The notes under the pieces are model-generated. The model ran no database searches. It saw only the letters and a program-made list of their open reading frames with translations, and had not been told where the DNA came from. From assembly GCF_003590095.1 (NCBI RefSeq), contig NC_039501.1, positions 4,991,673 to 5,055,672 on the forward strand: DNA of 64,000 nt, in the 5' to 3' direction. Positions 36,148 to 48,689 of the stretch are shown here, in pieces. This DNA is from Trichoplusia ni. Taxonomy: Eukaryota; Arthropoda; Insecta; Lepidoptera; Noctuidae. A program made the translations under genes and the position numbers. Each line of letters begins with the position of its first letter. Positions within the stretch are counted from its first letter, which is position 1.

Positions 36148-36246
36148 GTGGTGAATTTAGATTTACCCACGACGCATAATAAGAAAAGAGTTTTAAATTC
36201 TACTATTATTCGTTGGTCTCTAGCACCGCATAATTTACAAAACCAG
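36148..36246 (+). other. Weak candidate internal exon (33 codons)
   Basis: A 99-base open segment lies between an acceptor-like ggcttttacag (ending 36147) and a perfect donor consensus CAG|GTGAGT (36247). It is open only in phase 0 (reads VVNLDLPTTHNKKR...), whereas the exon at 27.5 kb ends in phase 1, so the two cannot be directly joined in frame. No domain is recognised. Chance is the simpler explanation. Confidence 0.12.
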
Positions 36247-38050
36247 GTGAGTTCACTCGAGATACGCTTTTAGTTGTCTTAAACTAAACTGAACCTCTAG
36301 GGGGCACTATAATTAAAAAAAGAAGATATTAATTTTGTGACCTTTTCTCTTAATTAATCTTAAGTTTATATTAGGTCAAAATTTGAGCCTACTGGCCTTA
36401 GAAATATTAAATTTGTTAATGTATTTTCGAGGCGATATTTTTATTGAACATTATGTGTTAGGTTAAACTTAACTAAATATAGACAAAATATCTAAAACGT
36501 GTTAGGTTTTCTACTACTTCAATATCAAATTTTATCAAAGTCGGTTTAGTCGTTTAGGCGTGAAGAGGAAACAAATGATCACACAAATGTATGTAATTTT
36601 AATATTCACATAATAATTTCGCTCACTTGTCATTAGAATAATACGAGAACATCATAATACATATATCCTACGGTATTACAAGTTATCACACAGTGACAAT
36701 CAACGATAATAAATAATAATCCGCCATTTTGGCAAAGTGACCCCTGGCGAGAATCCAAGGGATTAAAATTATTACCAACTAATTTGCAACTGCAATAATC
36801 CTTAATCACTTGATTTAAAGGTTCTTTTCCCATAATTTAAGAGACAGAAATAAACTTTTGTCGGCAATTTATTCAATTTGGAAAACTATGAATGATTGAT
36901 AAAAACTTTTCATTTGATTGATATTACATTTCGTTTTACATTGCTGAAATTATCTTGTTTTGAACTGAAATTGGGTTTTGGCGAAATTTTAGTAGGTCTT
37001 TAGTAATCAACTTTGTAATTGGAAATGATTTTCGTTAATTATAGAAATAACATTTTGTTTCCATATAATTTTACTAGATTCTGTATTTGAGATATTATTT
37101 TATTTCTATAGCAATTGCGATGAATCTTAGGGACTCTAAAGCTAAAATATAATAAGGCTTTCTTTAATCACGTCACGTACATATAAAAATGAATGGAATA
37201 AAACAACTCTTCCCATAATCTATAACCCATATCATTATTTCTCATAGCAAAATGGATTTACTAAGAAATTTTTAATAGCCAGTAATTTATAAAGGTGTAA
37301 AACTTGTCAATGGCCGTTGAAATTCAGATACAAGGTTGATCATGACCAAATGAGATAAAAGTAAAAAAAATACCGCAGTTTGGCGAAATAGTACTCTAAA
37401 AACCTCATGAAACCAAATGAACGAATTTATGACTGAAAAATTGCTAAAAAGATGTCTAGATATCAAGAAATAAATATCAATTCATCAACGTACAAAACAA
37501 ACTCACAAATACAAAGATCCAATTTAATTCAATTACAGAGCAACGATAAAAAGATCTTTCTTTCTTTGTATCAATAAATTAATAGGTTCTGTTCAATGAA
37601 CGAATGAAGCTACTGACGGAAAAAAGAAGGTGATGCCCAATCGAATATCAGACAAAAAACGGTCCATTGAAACGGTCAAAACATAATTATTTTACGAAAA
37701 TCGTCGAATCAATTTACGACCCGATTTCTACAGTTCGTTTTTTTTGACGAAATTTTTAATTTTTACATTTTAATTTACGCACCCTGTGTGTTGAGGTTTA
37801 TTTTACGATGTCGTGTTCTTGTGTGAATGTTTTTTTGGTGATTTTGTAAAATAGATTATCGTTGTTTATTGAGATTTCTTTCATTAGGTTTAATACGTAT
37901 TAAGTTATTTACTATCTAATACTTTGGAAGTCACAATGTAGGTTATCAACTGAAATATCATATTTAGCCTCTAATTTCAAAGAACGTTCCTTTGCTGCAA
38001 ACTTTAAATTTCAAATTTTTGACTTTTCAAGCTAATCTATATCTATACTA

Positions 38051-38301
38051 ATCTATACTAATATATAAAGCTGAAGAGTTTGTTTGTTTGTTTGAACACG
38101 CTAATCTCAGGAACTACTGGTCAAAATTGAAAAATTTTGTTTTGAATAGCCCATTCATCGAGGAAGGCTTTAGGCTATAAACCATCACGCTGCGACTAAC
38201 AGGAGCGAAGATACAATGGAAGATGTGAAAAAAACAGGGCAGGTTTAAATCATAACTTATATCTTCTGCCCACGGGGACGAAGTCGCGGGCAACAGCTAG
38301 T
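38051..38301 (-). repeat. End-conserved repeat, complete minus copy
   Basis: Runs from atctatactaatatataaag through ctgaagagtttgtttg, aatctcaggaactactgg and gctgcgactaacaggagcga to gacgaagtcgcgggcaacag. This is one of the commonest repeat types in lepidopteran DNA; I cannot assign its class. The left end abuts a short duplication of atctatacta. Confidence 0.6.
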
Positions 38302-39831
38302 GTTAATATATCCAGTCACAAAAACAGTATTTTTTTAACAGTTATTAGGATGATCATTAATCTACAGGTTGTTATAAAAATGTCACAAATTATACCTATC
38401 TTTAGTAAAAGCATGACACAGGTAGAAAACACTTTACTTAAACAATAAACCGTCCTTTAAAACGAAAACTCAAAACAAAAGCAAGTTGAAAAAAGAAAAT
38501 TTAAAATACATTAATTTTCACTTTTGACATTTTAACTGCTGTGTGCACCAGTTGCGTGACCCGTTATTTCGTCTCGACCCAATAAATAAACAAATGGTTT
38601 TTTTTTAATCCACAGACATGAACGATTCCCAGTATTCCCGTTATTTCCCACCAATGGGCATGTCCTTTCGTCTGTCAGTCTAATAGCTATCCCGATAGGC
38701 ACAAAAATAGTTTTGCTAAAAATGTTTCGTTAAATTTTTTTTCATTCGTTAGCGGGCTGATTGCTGGGGTACCGTAGCAACGGGTTTCTAAAACTAATCT
38801 TTTTTATGTGTCTGTAAATAGACTGTGTACGACATATTTTTCTCAAAAGCAATACAGCATTTAAAAGCGGCATGTATGATAATCACTATAATTAATCGTT
38901 TAGGAATTAATTTAGTTTTTAAACATTTTTTTTTGCTTTTACAAAATATCATTTGTAATACATTTTTTACAGCGTCTATATTATGGCATATTGCCGATAG
39001 GTATTAAAATGGCGGATTTCAAAGTGGCCGACATGCAATTCAATAAGTGTTCAGTTGTATTACGGGTGCGGAACCTTCATTTCCGATTCAGACTAGCACT
39101 TGACCGTTTTTTGAATAAATAAATTAGTTTTTCCTGAGCTATTGTGGTTTGGTCTGATAATAGCATAGTTTCAAACTTTGAAAAAAAACTGTTAAATGAA
39201 ATACGGATGCGTTTTTGTTAGCACTTCCAATTCAATTTTAATTTTGTGGAATAGTTTTGGTGCCTATACTATATTTATTTACCGATTTAGTATGAAGATG
39301 ATTATTTTGCGGTACTTTTAATAAACTTTCTGAACTGGCAAATAAGTTTTTAATTGTGACTTGAATCTTTAAAAACGCTCCACGAAAAATTGTAGTCTGT
39401 AAATTGTATTTAAGTGCATAAAAGACGATAATCATTCATAATTTAATGAAAATAGAAGGAATACAGTAAAATAACAAAAAACTCAGCTAGGAGTCGCTGG
39501 ATTGCGTAATTTAATTGATGCATCGTATTTTTTTGTTGATGAATATCAAATATTATCTACTTATATTCATTGCGCTTTCTCCGTATTAAATAATACAGGT
39601 ATTTCAGTTCTCGTCTAAAACCATCCGTTACATGGAACTTAAACTCAGTCTAACTAACTTTGATTAAACCTAACTCCTCCAGCAGTTTGACCTTAAGTTT
39701 TAATTTAATTCACAAATTCACGTTAACTTTATCCATTCTTATAGGTTTTTTTTAAAGGTTTGTAAGCTGAAGAACAAAGGTCATGTAATTTCTGGATGGT
39801 TTGGTGTTCTCTTTGTTCTTCTCTTGAAAAA

Positions 39832-40024
39832 TCGACTCCCGCAGTAAGGAATATAATCCTTGTGTCGCGGAAATTTTACAAACATACAAATCACATGCAC
39901 AAAGACACCCAGACTCAGAACCAGCATTCGTGGATCACACAAATGCTACGCGGGGATCGAACCCGCGACACGTCAGGCAAAGTGGGTTTGGTGTGGTGAT
40001 CTCGACCACTCGGCTATCCTTGCA
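39832..40024 (-). mobile_element. tRNA-derived SINE, full-length minus copy
   Basis: Complete from gactcccgcagtaagga (3' end) to cgaccactcggctatccttg (5' A box reversed). The T-arm region gcggggatcgaacccgcg is intact. Confidence 0.7.
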
Positions 40025-40594
40025 CTCAACATATGTATATTTAATTTATCTCTGTTTGTGTAATTTTGGTAATCGACGTTATCTAGTCTAATTATCAAAT
40101 TTTTGCACCCCTATTAAATTTCCTAAATTAATTACAATGTTTATTTCCAAAACAAACTATTATTTCCAGAATATTTTGACGCCATTACCCAACAGATCAA
40201 TATTCACAATAACATAATATAATATTGGACAATACAATATGTCTCGTGCTACCTCTCACGTGCTCTCTCATGCTACCCCATAACCTTTACAAATAAAATG
40301 GCTTTGAAATACAACATTACATTTATGCAAATGAAAAAACTACTAAAATACAAATGAACTTTGAAGTCACGGAACTATTAGCCGCTTAAATCACCAATAA
40401 AGTTTCAGTAATTATGGCTGACAGTAATTAGTGCATTAAAACTGTCTGACGTCGGTTAGAGGGACTGCTGCACTTAGTGATTAGGGTTCCCTAGTCAAAA
40501 AGCGGAACCGTATTATAAAGTTTCGCTGTCTGTCCTTCTATGTCGCATATGGTGTATCTCATAAATTGTGATAGATAGGTACCTAATGATATCA

Positions 40595-40766
40595 AACTAG
40601 TATTCATCCGCGGCTTTGCCCGATGGTGTTTATGTCACCACCTATAATACTTCTAACCCCTCCAAGAATATGTTGTGTTAATAGTTTCAGTATGATCGGT
40701 TTAGTATTTTTCGTTTGAAGGCGTAACAAACAAACTTACATTTACATTTATAATATTAGTAGAGAT
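40595..40766 (+). repeat. End-conserved repeat, diverged
   Basis: aactagtattcatccgcggc to acatttataatattagtaga, with the interior largely different from the other copies. Confidence 0.5.
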
Positions 40767-41619
40767 AATGAAAATAAAGATTGAATTTAAGCAACAATTT
40801 ATGACTACACCAAGTATTCACAAATTTGATGGGAGATCATTTTTTGTTGAAATATCCTTTTTCTAAACATCATTTTCCTTTAGAAACCAAAATAATTACC
40901 GGTGTACGAGACCCTTACCGTCGTCGTCAACTCGCACTTGACGGTTTTTATTATTTCTAGCTAGTTATGTTACAGATGTGTTCAGAAGGCTAACTAAGTA
41001 TGTTCTGATATTTCTTTGTGCGGGTTTGGTATAATTTGATTCAGATCAAAAATCATTTATTTTTCTCATGAATTTTCTGGTTTCATAGATGACAAAAACG
41101 TGTTTCTATTTAACATCCCTTCTACTTGTGACAGAGTACCAAAATATGAATATAACCATAAAGCACCTGCTTTTAGACCTAAGGATTGTCTGTAATAATG
41201 CACTTAGAAACACTAGAAAAACTCCATGTACTAACCAAAGCCATATTAAGAATGATTTTAATGTTCTTTGAAAGCCTTCTGAATATCTCTACTTGGTGAA
41301 ACCAAATGACCGCTCAAATGAAAGCTCATTTTAAGTTGAACAATTTTCGATAGGTGAGGGAAGTTAAAAGGCTTTTATTATCCGACTTCAAAAGTAAGAT
41401 GGGGATCTTTTTCGTAGCATTTAAGACAGCGCTTGCAAATACATAGATAAGTAGGAAAAACTAATGAAGCCTGTATATAAATATATGAATACTGAAAAGT
41501 AATCTTCAAAACGTTAGTATATTCTTCCCTTTTTTATTCTTTAATGTAAAAGGGACAACCTGAGACTTAAAACTACTTAACTATTTATATCTTTTCTCGA
41601 TTTATTTCTTCAAATGAAA

Positions 41620-41980
41620 AAAACAGTGCGATTGGACTAGATGCAGAAGCCGGATGACCGGTTTTGCTGGCGCAGCTTGGATGAGACCCATGTCTAGATT
41701 CGCTTTACTGAATACTTCCAAACCCGCAAACTGAGCAGTACTTCAGACAACAATATTACTAGCTATTCACGTACTCCTGGAGGGCACCGGAAGCAGCAAA
41801 TTACCCGGCCAGAATACTCGCTACACCGAGACCCCTTTCAGATGAAATCGTCCTAGGAGACTAGGGGAAGGTTCTAGAAGAAATAGGGATGTCTGGACTG
41901 TGCGTCCCCCATAACCACATTACGCACAATGGGCCAAAATGGTACCTAAGTGCGGAAAAAAAGCCTGACACCAAATACTG
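41620..41980. repeat. GC-richer patch, probably decayed transposon
   Basis: About 360 bases with clearly higher GC than either flank (cggatgaccggttttgctgg; ctcctggagggcaccggaag). Every frame is interrupted. I see no match to the other families here. Confidence 0.25.
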
Positions 41981-42960
41981 GAGCAAAATTCAACATTTTC
42001 CATTTTAGAGAAAAAAAAAAACGTTTTCCCCACCACTTCAACCACACTTGATTTTACTTTGTTAGGTAATTACATCGATTAAACCTTTTTTTCCTTTTTT
42101 AATCTCCACCCATAGGGGAAAACACATTGGTACCGGAAAGACGTATATCTGATTTATTAAGCACTAACGGTTCACATAAAAGTAAGGCCATATATTACGA
42201 ATGTGGGTAGTTATAAATCATTGGGGGAATTATTAAAATGTGGGCTATGGATTTCTGGTTGCGAAGTGAGGATAATGTTAATGGATTTTAGACTGTTTTA
42301 GTTTCGGTTTAGGGTTCAAAATTGTTTGATATTATTTATTACCTGGTCTTGAATTGCAGGTTTTCAGCGATTGAATTTTGAGCAAAATGCAATGTTTTAG
42401 TTAATTAATTCCCGTGCGTTGCTTTATCAAACTAAAATCTTCATGAGTATTTGCAAAAATATTTGTGGTCTTTTATTCTTGTATAGTTGGCTTGACATAT
42501 TCATGATAATATATGTACATTACATATAGGTATGTTATTAGCCCTTGTTGCAAATTTCAGCCTAAAAGGCCTTCGCTCCTCTTATTATCCCGGATAACAG
42601 GAGCCATTTTTTTTGGTAAAATAGTGATGTGATGCCTAAAAAATACATAACATTTTACTTTTTGTCTGATTACTTCCAATGCAATTTCCATACCGGATTC
42701 GGTCAACTTTTGCCATTGAGTACATACGCATAAACTTTTTGATTAAATACAACATTCCTGATTCCAACTTCTGTTGTGTTTTTTAACTGCTAAACCCGAA
42801 AATCTGTTCAGCTACACAGAAAACTGAGACCTTGCCACTACAGTTACCACTTTTAGTGGTATCTAGTTGTCCAAACCAACGAAGCTTTTAATAAAAGGAA
42901 TCCTATATTGTAGAATATTTCTTACTAAAGCACGCATACCTTTTATCCTATCAAATGTCC

Positions 42961-43392
42961 TTAAAACCGGCCAAGTGCGAGTCAGTCACGGGAACGGAGT
43001 GTTCCGTATTATTCGAATGCACGGATAGCAGTGTGGCTGTGATCACCACGCAAAACCACTATGCGCGATGTCTGAGTGTCTTTGTGCATGTGCCTTGAAT
43101 GTTTGTTAAACCTTCGTGACACAAAGATTATTTTATTCCAATTCTGCGTCATTTAATAAAATCCAAAGTTAAAACGAATAATCTATAAGATCAATTAATG
43201 TCAAAGAGGATTTATTTGATCAATGTTTTTCGTTTTAAGTTGTTGTTGTAGTAGCAACAGAAGCACATCACAACTTTTTTTTAAACTATATAATTATTAC
43301 GATCCAGATACAGCCTGGTAACAGACGAACGGACAGCGAAGCCTCAGTAATACGCTCCCTTTTACCCTTTAAGTACGGAACCCTAAAAAAGT
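42961..43392 (+). repeat. Repeat family I interrupted by a SINE
   Basis: Starts aaaccggccaagtgcgagtc and ends taccctttaagtacggaacc ctaa, the pattern 'ccggccaagtgcgag ... gggttccgta' widespread in Lepidoptera. The SINE at 43018-43135 splits it. Confidence 0.5.
43018..43135 (+). mobile_element. tRNA-derived SINE nested in another repeat
   Basis: Copy beginning tgcacggatagcagtgtgg, with the B-box region deleted and running straight into tgtctgagtgtctttgtgca. It interrupts the repeat at 42961-43392, whose two halves continue on either side. Confidence 0.55.
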
Positions 43393-43804
43393 ATTGATAT
43401 ACCCAAAATATTGTATGACTTACGTGACAGGAATATATGATAGGAATACATATCTTTTATATCTTTCGTCAAAGGAACAGAATCCGTTTTCTTTTACATG
43501 TTCGAGTATCTTTTACGTTTTTAGACACATTTAATTTGGCTTATTGAATTCTTTTGGGAGTTTTCCGAAATTCCATTTCTGATAAGAGATCTAATGGGAA
43601 ATTTCTTTGATGTTTAGGTTACATGTAGTTATATATTAGGTAACTGGTCTAACTGTGCCGGAAATCATTGTTCTGAAAAGATATTTCTACGTAGATTTTC
43701 TTTACCCTTTGTGCCAGTTGTATCTGGCCTTACCCTTTGTGTCTGGCCAGGATCAACTAAGTACCTTTATTTGCAAAGAGTAACTGATTGTCTTCTTCAC
43801 AACC

Positions 43805-43885
43805 CTACTCATCTCATCTCATCTCATCTCAGCCTATCGCCGTCCACTGCTGAACGTAGGCCTCCCCCAAAGAGGGCCAACCATC
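43805..43885 (-). mobile_element. LINE or SINE 3' tail with catct repeats
   Basis: Tandem catct units (43808-43830) are followed by cgccgtccactgctgaacgt and aggcctcccccaa, the reverse of the 'ccagcagtggac' tail family. Confidence 0.5.
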
Positions 43886-43961
43886 ACAACCCTACTAGCT
43901 GATCTAAATTATAGCTAATGGTGGCTTCGCGAGGTGAGCGCGTTTGCTCGCCCGCCGCCGC

Positions 43962-44054
43962 GTTAGCTCATGATTAAGGACTTCGATTGGGTCCAGAACT
44001 AGTCGAGCGACCGATACGCGTAAGATACTCGTAATTGTTGTGTCATTTAAGTAT
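43962..44054. repeat. Relative of the 14129 MITE
   Basis: ctcatgattaaggacttcga, ccagaactagtcgagcgacc and gatacgcgtaagatactcgt match the inside of the 14129 element. The terminal repeats have decayed. Confidence 0.45.
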
Positions 44055-44252
44055 GAATCTATACACGAAAGATAGTGCAATAATTCAATCGACATCAAAT
44101 AAAAACTGCTGAGCCACTCTTGATGAAATTTTAATGGGATTAAATGACAGCTATTTCAAAACAAAAAATAATTGATTCAGTCCGAAATTTTGAGGAATAT
44201 AAAAATAAAAAATTGAATGAAAGTTAAACGAATAAAGCTAACGATTACCATA

Positions 44253-44324
44253 CAGGATGTACGCACATAAATACAAATAGCTGATTTGTTCCAGTCCGTA
44301 CTTTCTTGGACACCCTGTATAATC
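44253..44324. mobile_element. Very short MITE with ACAGGGTGT-type ends
   Basis: The left end tacaggatgtacg and right end cttggacaccctgta are imperfect inverted repeats of about 12 bases, with TA at both outer borders, in a 72-base unit. The ends recall Tc1/mariner-like MITEs; this class is inferred. Confidence 0.35.
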
Positions 44325-44686
44325 TTCAATGACGTCATAACCAACAATAGTCGTCAATAAATAATATATTACGTACTAATGTATTAGGAATAAATATTTG
44401 AACATGATATTGATTGAGATTAAGATCCAATTCCCCTAAGTTTAAATAAAAATATGAAATTGGTTTTATTTATTTGACCTGACCTTTTCTTTTTATTGAC
44501 ATTGTACTTATGTTTCAAAGGTCACCTAACAAGTGTGGCGTGACTTGAGCATATTTTCTTTGAAAAACAAAATTTGATTCGAAAAACTATGTTAAATAAT
44601 TAAACCTATTCCTATCCACTGCAAGACGGCTATATGATGATGATGGAAGATAAGGTGGCTATATGAAACAATATATTTTATTATCT

Positions 44687-44947
44687 ACTAGCTGTTGTCC
44701 CGACTTCGTCCGCGTGGTTAGAAGATATAAGTTAGGAATTTTTGAACGGAAGAATTGAATGTTTTTGACTCATTTTTCATTGTATCTTCGCTCCTATTAG
44801 TTGCAGCTTGATGTTATATAGCCTAAAACCTTCCTGGATAAATGGTCTTTAGTACACAAAAAAATATTTTTTCAATTTGAACCAGTAGTTCCTGAGATTA
44901 GCGCGTTCAAACAAAAAAACTCTTCAGCTTTGTGTATTAGTATAGAT
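44687..44947 (+). repeat. End-conserved repeat, plus copy
   Basis: actagctgttgtcccgactt to agctttgtgtattagtatag, with the interior module attgtatcttcgctcctatt. Confidence 0.6.
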
Positions 44948-45190
44948 TTGAAAGATTGCGCTACGCAGTAGGAATAAGTGAAAAAGAAATTTAGGCTAGC
45001 TGTGCAACAAAACTCGCAACCCGTAACAAACGGTCGCAACAACTGCGACAGCAATATCGTTTCGAAAAATGATATTTGTCCAAAGAAAACATGAGATTTC
45101 GAAAGCAATATTGCTGTTGCGTTTTGCATAACGATTGCGTATGAAAAACTATGCCTTTTGTATATTCAATACTCAAAACTTCATTTTTAT

Positions 45191-45285
45191 TTGCTTTTTA
45201 CAATGGTTAAGTTTAGGTGTTAAAATAGGCACATCTTTATAGTAATTATGAACGCCGTCGGGTACAGCAAAGTAAAAAAATGATC
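45191..45285 (-). mobile_element. LINE 3' end, second copy of family J
   Basis: Diverged relative of 958-1075, sharing the core tcgggtacagcaaagta. Confidence 0.35.
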
Positions 45286-45900
45286 CTAAAATACATAGAT
45301 TTGAGTGACCTCTAGACACAAAGAAAAGCAATAAAATATCGCAAAGCCATGACTAAAAAAAATCTGGAGGAAAAACTACATATAAGAATCTATGTTTTAA
45401 GGTTGTGTCGGTTAAACTGTGTCACCAGACACACAGAACCATACGATAAAGACAAGCCATTTCTAAAAAGGCAACCAGACAACTTACCATTATAAATAAT
45501 CGAAACATTAACAATAACCTTATCTCAAACAATACCAACGCCATATTAAGTTCGTATTTAACGATCTAAATCACCAAACAGACAGTTCAACCACATAACT
45601 ATAAGTTAAACCAGTATTAATTAAAACAAGAAACAATTATAAATCCTAACTAACAAACAGTTAATTCAGAGAACTGTGTTTAAACGCTTGTGTCACGAGC
45701 ATTAGTTAGAAATTAATTTATACTCAACCTCCTTGGACAGACCGATGTGCGGCATAGGAAAATTTTGAATTGAGTATTCATAATCTTCTTAGCAATGTTT
45801 GAAATGATAAAAAGTGGGTGAATTTGGATTGAATTTAAAAGGAGGTTTTGAATTCGGCTAGTGTGATTCAAACCTTTGGCAATTCTATCGATTTTTTACA
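45286..45900. other. No feature recognised
   Basis: AT-rich and featureless. 46033-46535, 46816-47165, 47411-48356 and 49506-50699 are similar. The latter includes a Phe/Leu/Cys-rich 135-codon plus frame at 49741-50148 with a hydrophobic stretch but no homology I can see. Confidence 0.45.
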
Positions 45901-46032
45901 TGTCCCGCGTTGAGGAAATATATCCTTATTCACAAATATTTGAGTCACATGCCCAAAGACACCCAGACTCGTCGACGACGTCGCGGTCAGTGGGTTTGGC
46001 GTGGTGACCTCAACCATTTGATTATCCGTGCC
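45901..46032 (-). mobile_element. tRNA-derived SINE with internal deletion
   Basis: Has tcccgcgttgaggaaat at the 3' end and gtgggtttggcgtggtgacc at the 5' end. The B-box arm is deleted and replaced by cgtcgacgacgtcgcg. Confidence 0.5.
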
Positions 46033-46666
46033 ATATTCAGTTCATTGTATCACAGTATTTAGTTTTTAAATAAAATTTTTCGTCAGTTTCTTTTGTAAAC
46101 TATCAGCCCTTGGAAAACTCGAAATATGATCTTGTAAAAAAAATAACTAAAGTACATGCCAGTAATTTACCCACCTTTCAAAATATTGCAGTTTTCTTGT
46201 AGACTGACTTAGCTTTACTCAATACTCGACTTCAGCCTGTTCACATTTTGTTAGGTATCGGCAATCTCTATAGTACTTACCCATGCGGCCTTAAGCCATT
46301 AGTTAGACTAACTTTGATCATAGGGACAGTATTTTGTCGTCCTTGAAAGTTTTGGGCACAAGGATATGATAAATATTACTTTATTATTGATGTATAGGAG
46401 ATTCGAAAACCTTTCTATCATCCCTTAGTAAAATTCCAGCCCTTTATGAGAATATTTGGCCATACTGGTTAGGTTAGTGGCATTAAATTGGACTAAGATT
46501 TTAGACTGACAAATGAAAAAAAAATACACCCACCCACAGTTTTCAAACGGCTCGACCGATTTTAATAGAACATGCCTATGAGCACTTGCACAAAATTCAT
46601 TTCAAATCGCTCAATCAGTTCTGGAGCTACGACGTCACGGACAAACAGTCACTTCAAACTTAAACT

Positions 46667-46815
46667 GCACGGATAGCCGAGTGGTTGAGGTCACCACGCC
46701 AAACGCACTGTGCGCGTCGTTTCGCGGGTTCGATCCCCGCGTAGGACAAGCATTTGTTCGATCCACGAATGCTTGTTCTGGGTGTCTTTGTGCATGTGAT
46801 TTGTATGTCTTTTAC
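46667..46815 (+). mobile_element. tRNA-derived SINE, well-preserved copy
   Basis: The head reads like a tRNA: A box TAGCCGAGTGG at 46674-46684 and B box GGTTCGATCC at 46727-46736, within 'gcgggttcgatccccgcg', which makes a perfect T-arm. The body follows as cgaatgcttgttctgggtgt and ctttgtgcatgtgatttg. It is the best-kept copy of a family found at least 14 times in the window. The pol III boxes make it potentially transcribable; it is not a functional tRNA. Confidence 0.75.
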
Positions 46816-46974
46816 ACACATCAAAATGTTTACATTATCTCAAGTACGTGAATAGAGTATAATTTAATTCTTTGTTTCGTCACAACGTCCAAAGATAAAC
46901 AGATTACCGCCCGGAAGACACGTTAATTAGAATTCCTGCCTCAAAATCACTTTCATTTAAAATGTAACATCCAA

Positions 46975-47050
46975 GGTCCGGACTCCGGACTTCGGACTTA
47001 TCCCTTAAGTGACCCACGTCCATGTTTTGAGGTCCGTCCGACCTCGGTCC
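46975..47050. repeat. Short iterations of GTCCGGACT type
   Basis: ggtccggactccggacttcg then gacttatccc, followed by ggtccgtccgacctcggtcc. A GC-rich cluster of related 8-10 base units, some mutually complementary. Confidence 0.4.
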
Positions 47051-47165
47051 TTATGGGATCCTATTGTAACCACCATGACTGTTTATAATTGAATTTGTGT
47101 GCCTGTTTTGTTTAGTATGTGAATCAGCTATTTTCTGTTGAATATTTTTGCTATAAGATGCAAAA

Positions 47166-47197
47166 GGGAGTGATATGAATTTCTTTATATCACTCCC
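47166..47197. repeat. Perfect 11-bp hairpin
   Basis: GGGAGTGATAT and ATATCACTCCC separated by ten bases. Confidence 0.7.
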
Positions 47198-48356
47198 GAT
47201 GTAAAATGTCTATTACTTTGGAATGTCATTTATTTACTTTCCTTTCCAATAGGGGATTGAAAATTAAGATCTACCAAATGCTTATAAAGGGTCACAGTAG
47301 TATCATGAACGCGATAGTATTAGAGTGTTTTGTTTATGTTTGTTATCTCTTTACACCTAAACCACTGGACCCATTTCGAAGAAATTTGGTAGGAGGTAAT
47401 AGTTAGAGGCTAAGTTTATCCGACTTCGTTAAACGAAGGTAATCGTATCCGAAAACGGCCAAAAATAAAATTATGTTGTAAAAAAAGAGAGAGCACTGTT
47501 AAAAGTTTTATTATAAATAAAAGCTGAAAATTAACCATATTATATGCCATAAAAAAGATACTTTCTATTTATATTTGAAGCAAAATGTACGAAAAATATA
47601 ACCCTCGTATCGGAAGACTTGAAACAAAAAATATCTTAAACAAATATTCTTGGCCTTCCCGATGTCCTTTCTCCTTTTATCGAATATTCCTCTTTAGGAG
47701 ACCCAGAACAGTGGCTCTCAACATTTGGTAAAAATCATGCCATAACTATTTTAAAAGTAAATAACTATAGAATATTCTTTTTATTTAGAAACTTGTGAAG
47801 CTTAAAACTAACATGATTTCTTCCACCTACAAATAGTTATTTGCTTTTCTATAACTGGATTTTGTGTACACATCCTAACGCAAAATCTTTGATAGAACTT
47901 TCACAAAAAGAGCAAAATGAAAACAAAATGACCGAACAGAAAAAAATACGCATGAAATACAACAAATTGCTAAACGGTGCATCATAATCAAAAAGGTTGA
48001 CAATCCTTGTTCGGAAGGGTCTGTCCGACCTTCCAGAGTCAATATTAGCATTGCTATGTAAGGGATGAGCCTTGTTTTGTCCATCCCTTTGATAACAAGA
48101 ATTACCTCCGAGGTATTTTTGGGAAAATCAGATGATGACTGATTTTGATTTGGTTAAGACGTTTATATATTTTTTTTATTTCTTTCATTAGATGAAGTAG
48201 TCTGTGTTTTGGAAGGCACGTGAAAATTGTGGGTCCTGTCTGTTATTTATGTGTTTAACGAATTTATTTACTCGTAAAGAACAATATACAGTTCACTTAT
48301 TAATGAGCTTAAAAATAGATACAATATTAAAAATAACATTAAGCGATCGAGTAAAT

Positions 48357-48628
48357 CTAATATACATTTTCGAAAATATGTTGCTTTAGTCTTTTTTTAA
48401 ATACAGCAAGTGATTTGCTATCCTTTATATTATTTGGTAGGCTATTATATAACTGTGCTCCTTCGTATGTTATAGTTTTTATACCATAGTTAGTTCTGTG
48501 TCGTCGCAATTTAATTTTATTAGTATTTCTCAAACAGTGATGAAATGATTTTTGGTCAAGTTTAATGTCAGATTTTAATTCGCCCGTTATTATCTTTCTC
48601 ACCAATATAATATAGAGTAAGTATATAT
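48357..48628 (-). pseudogene. C-terminal fragment of a LINE reverse transcriptase ORF
   Basis: The minus-strand frame of 82 codons contains LRRHRTNYGIKTITYEG followed by AQLYNSLPNNIKDSK and FKKRLKQHI. This is the 'R-x-x-Y/F-G-x-x-x-I-x-Y-x-G-x-x-L-Y/W-N-x-L-P' C-terminal signature of jockey/CR1-like non-LTR elements. The listed Met is internal; the rest of the protein is missing, and no catalytic RT motif is present. Confidence 0.65.
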
Positions 48629-48689
48629 TTGTTTAAGATTCGATATTTTTGTATCGCGGTACAGTTTCCGTGTCTCAGTTAACCAGTTT

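Noticed and set aside
46667..46740. A functional tRNA gene
   Set aside because: Good A and B boxes, but the SINE body follows and many truncated copies exist in the window; the acceptor stem is not closed.
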